31,959 nt of DNA. Source: TMED69 sp964642505. GTDB lineage: Bacteria > Pseudomonadota > Gammaproteobacteria > Ga0077536. The notes under the pieces were generated by a model. That model did not search any database. It saw only the letters and a list, made by a program, of their open reading frames with translations, and was not told where the DNA came from. The translations under genes were made by a program, and so were the position numbers. The stretch lies in contig CAZXQY010000021.1 of the NCBI GenBank assembly GCA_964642505.1, forward strand, positions 1 through 31,959, in the 5' to 3' direction. Of this stretch, positions 30,831 to 31,959 are shown piece by piece (position 1 is the first letter of the stretch; every line of letters begins with the position of its first letter).

Positions 30831-31959
30831 TCAATCCTCAACCGGTGTTATTAGAATGTTCCCATAATCGTCGACGTTAGCTTGACAACCGGGCAGAACA
30901 AGTGTGGTCGAGTCCATTTCAGTAATTACAGCAGGACCGACGACCTCCGATCCGGAAGGTAATCTTTTCCGATCCAGAAGTGGCGCCAGAATCTTCTCAC
31001 CTTCAACGATCACCTCTTGTCGTCCGTACTCAGCACCCGGATCCATTTCTCTCGTCAATGACATGACCGGCTTAATCGTAGACGCTGGACTCAACAAAAC
31101 AGCTCTCAAATTTACTATTTCAACTTCGTGCTCCAGTGAAAACGTGAACAACCGTTCGTGAATCAAATCAAAATCTCGTTTTAAGCAAGTGAGCGGTTCA
31201 TCCAAATCTTCAAGATTAATTTCGACCGGTAAAGTCAACCCTTGGCCCTGATACCTCAAGTCTGCCTCAAACGTTGACTCCGTCTTGCCACGCTCGCCTC
31301 CACTAAAACGTTGTGACGCAATTACGACCAAATCAGATAATATTTCCCGTAATTCAGTCGCTGTTATTAAGCCAACCGATCTGATCACCGTTCTCGAGGC
31401 CTCTTCTCTGGACCTAGTAGTCGCGTCCCCGTAAGCGCACAAAACCCCGGGTCCAGGTGGCACAATAACGGGCCATGATCCCATCAGTTTCCCCAAGGCA
31501 TTGGCATGCAAAGGTCCGGCGCCTCCAAACGCAATTAACGCAAAGTCTCTCGGATCATATCCTTGTTCAATCGAAACAAGCCGCAAGGCTCCAAACATAT
31601 TCTCATTAACTATGTTGTAGATACCTTCTGCTGTCCTTTCAATGGGAAGGCCCAACGACTCGGCAATTTTGGAGAGGGCTTTCTTCGCACCTTCAACATC
31701 TAATTTTAATTCCCCACCAAGTTGTGCCTGCTCAGGAAGATAACCTAAGACAACATTTGCATCGGTTACTGTAGGTTCAATACCTCCCTTTCCGTAACAA
31801 GCTGGTCCTGGTTCAGCGCCAGCGCTCTGCGGTCCTACTCTGAGAGCCTTTGTCAACTCTGGAACATGCACCACGGATCCTCCCCCAGCGCCAACAGTTC
31901 GGATATCAACAGACGGAGCTTTGACAGTTACGTCGCCCACTGTAGTCTCTCGACGCAAT
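30831..31959 (-). CDS. Hydantoinase A/oxoprolinase family protein (partial, N-terminus off the right edge)
   Basis: Only the C-terminal about 375 residues are present; the reading frame continues past the window. The visible part opens within the VDIRTVGAGGGSV segment, then RVGPQSAGAEPGPACYGKGG, AFGGAGPLHA (conserved glycine-rich loop) and the C-terminal beta domain ending in VVGPAVITEMDSTTLVLPG. These are typical of the A component, which carries the ATP site and phosphorylates or activates the amide substrate. It stops exactly next to the B start. An acetone-carboxylase-like role is possible, but no third subunit is seen. Confidence 0.9.
   Translation of the reverse strand, partial: LRRETTVGDVTVKAPSVDIRTVGAGGGSVVHVPELTKALRVGPQSAGAEPGPACYGKGGIEPTVTDANVVLGYLPEQAQLGGELKLDVEGAKKALSKIAESLGLPIERTAEGIYNIVNENMFGALRLVSIEQGYDPRDFALIAFGGAGPLHANALGKLMGSWPVIVPPGPGVLCAYGDATTRSREEASRTVIRSVGLITATELREILSDLVVIASQRFSGGERGKTESTFEADLRYQGQGLTLPVEINLEDLDEPLTCLKRDFDLIHERLFTFSLEHEVEIVNLRAVLLSPASTIKPVMSLTREMDPGAEYGRQEVIVEGEKILAPLLDRKRLPSGSEVVGPAVITEMDSTTLVLPGCQANVDDYGNILITPVED

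Noticed and set aside
1..31959. Mobile element, phage remnant, CRISPR array or tRNA gene
   Set aside because: I found no transposase, integrase, terminal repeats, spaced direct repeats or cloverleaf in any gap; the gene content looks like stable chromosome.

Overview
The window reads as one stretch of a bacterial chromosome, moderately AT-rich and densely packed. It holds 26 protein-coding genes, two of them cut by the window edges. No gene-free gap reaches 300 bases; the longest is 13440-13698 (259 bases). I see no tRNA, rRNA, CRISPR array, insertion sequence, phage gene or integrase. EttA, SelO, a Dsb/FrnE protein, a MEKHLA protein and many acyl-CoA, CoA-transferase, flavin and PQQ enzymes together suggest a free-living, probably marine proteobacterium (Gammaproteobacteria would fit) with a broad carbon diet. 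This placement is inference; there is no marker gene.

Layout, left to right. Positions 1-734 (minus): a SurE-type phosphatase with a signal-like N-terminus, cut by the edge. 921-4603 (plus): an ACAD10/11-like acyl-CoA dehydrogenase followed by an RND/MMPL exporter. 4616-5827 (minus): a family III CoA-transferase. 6042-9591 (plus): a DUF1015 protein and a one-subunit molybdopterin oxidoreductase, both with hairpins next to the translation start. 9615-13439 (minus): a PQQ dehydrogenase fused to cytochrome c, then the ribosome-associated ABC-F protein EttA. 13699-16508 (plus): SelO, a protein AMPylase, overlapping by four bases with a cytosolic nucleotide pyrophosphatase/phosphodiesterase-type enzyme. 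21808-16538 (minus): a tight six-gene operon of SDR, 7-TM membrane protein, VOC protein, biotin carboxylase, PxpB-like and PxpC-like proteins. 21960-23766 (plus): a carboxylesterase and a luciferase-like flavin oxidoreductase. 23774-24481 (minus): a class I glutamine amidotransferase. 24596-26571 (plus): a FrnE-like DsbA protein, a MEKHLA protein and a second SurE, behind a promoter overlapped by a long dyad. 31959-26561 (minus): hydantoinase/oxoprolinase A (partial) and B, an FAD-linked oxidase and a DUF2461 protein.

How the genes may work together. Most of the window is catabolic and redox chemistry: acyl-CoA oxidation, CoA transfer, alcohol or aldehyde oxidation in the periplasm, and two unrelated oxoprolinase/amidolyase-type machineries (biotin-type PxpBC and ATP-dependent HyuAB). 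The points I find most worth testing are the SelO-phosphodiesterase pair as a possible AMPylation writer and eraser, the accC-pxpBC operon that lacks both accB and pxpA but carries a PQ-loop-like 7-TM protein, the PQQ dehydrogenase with altered metal-site and disulfide positions, and several hairpins or dyads placed over Shine-Dalgarno or promoter elements.
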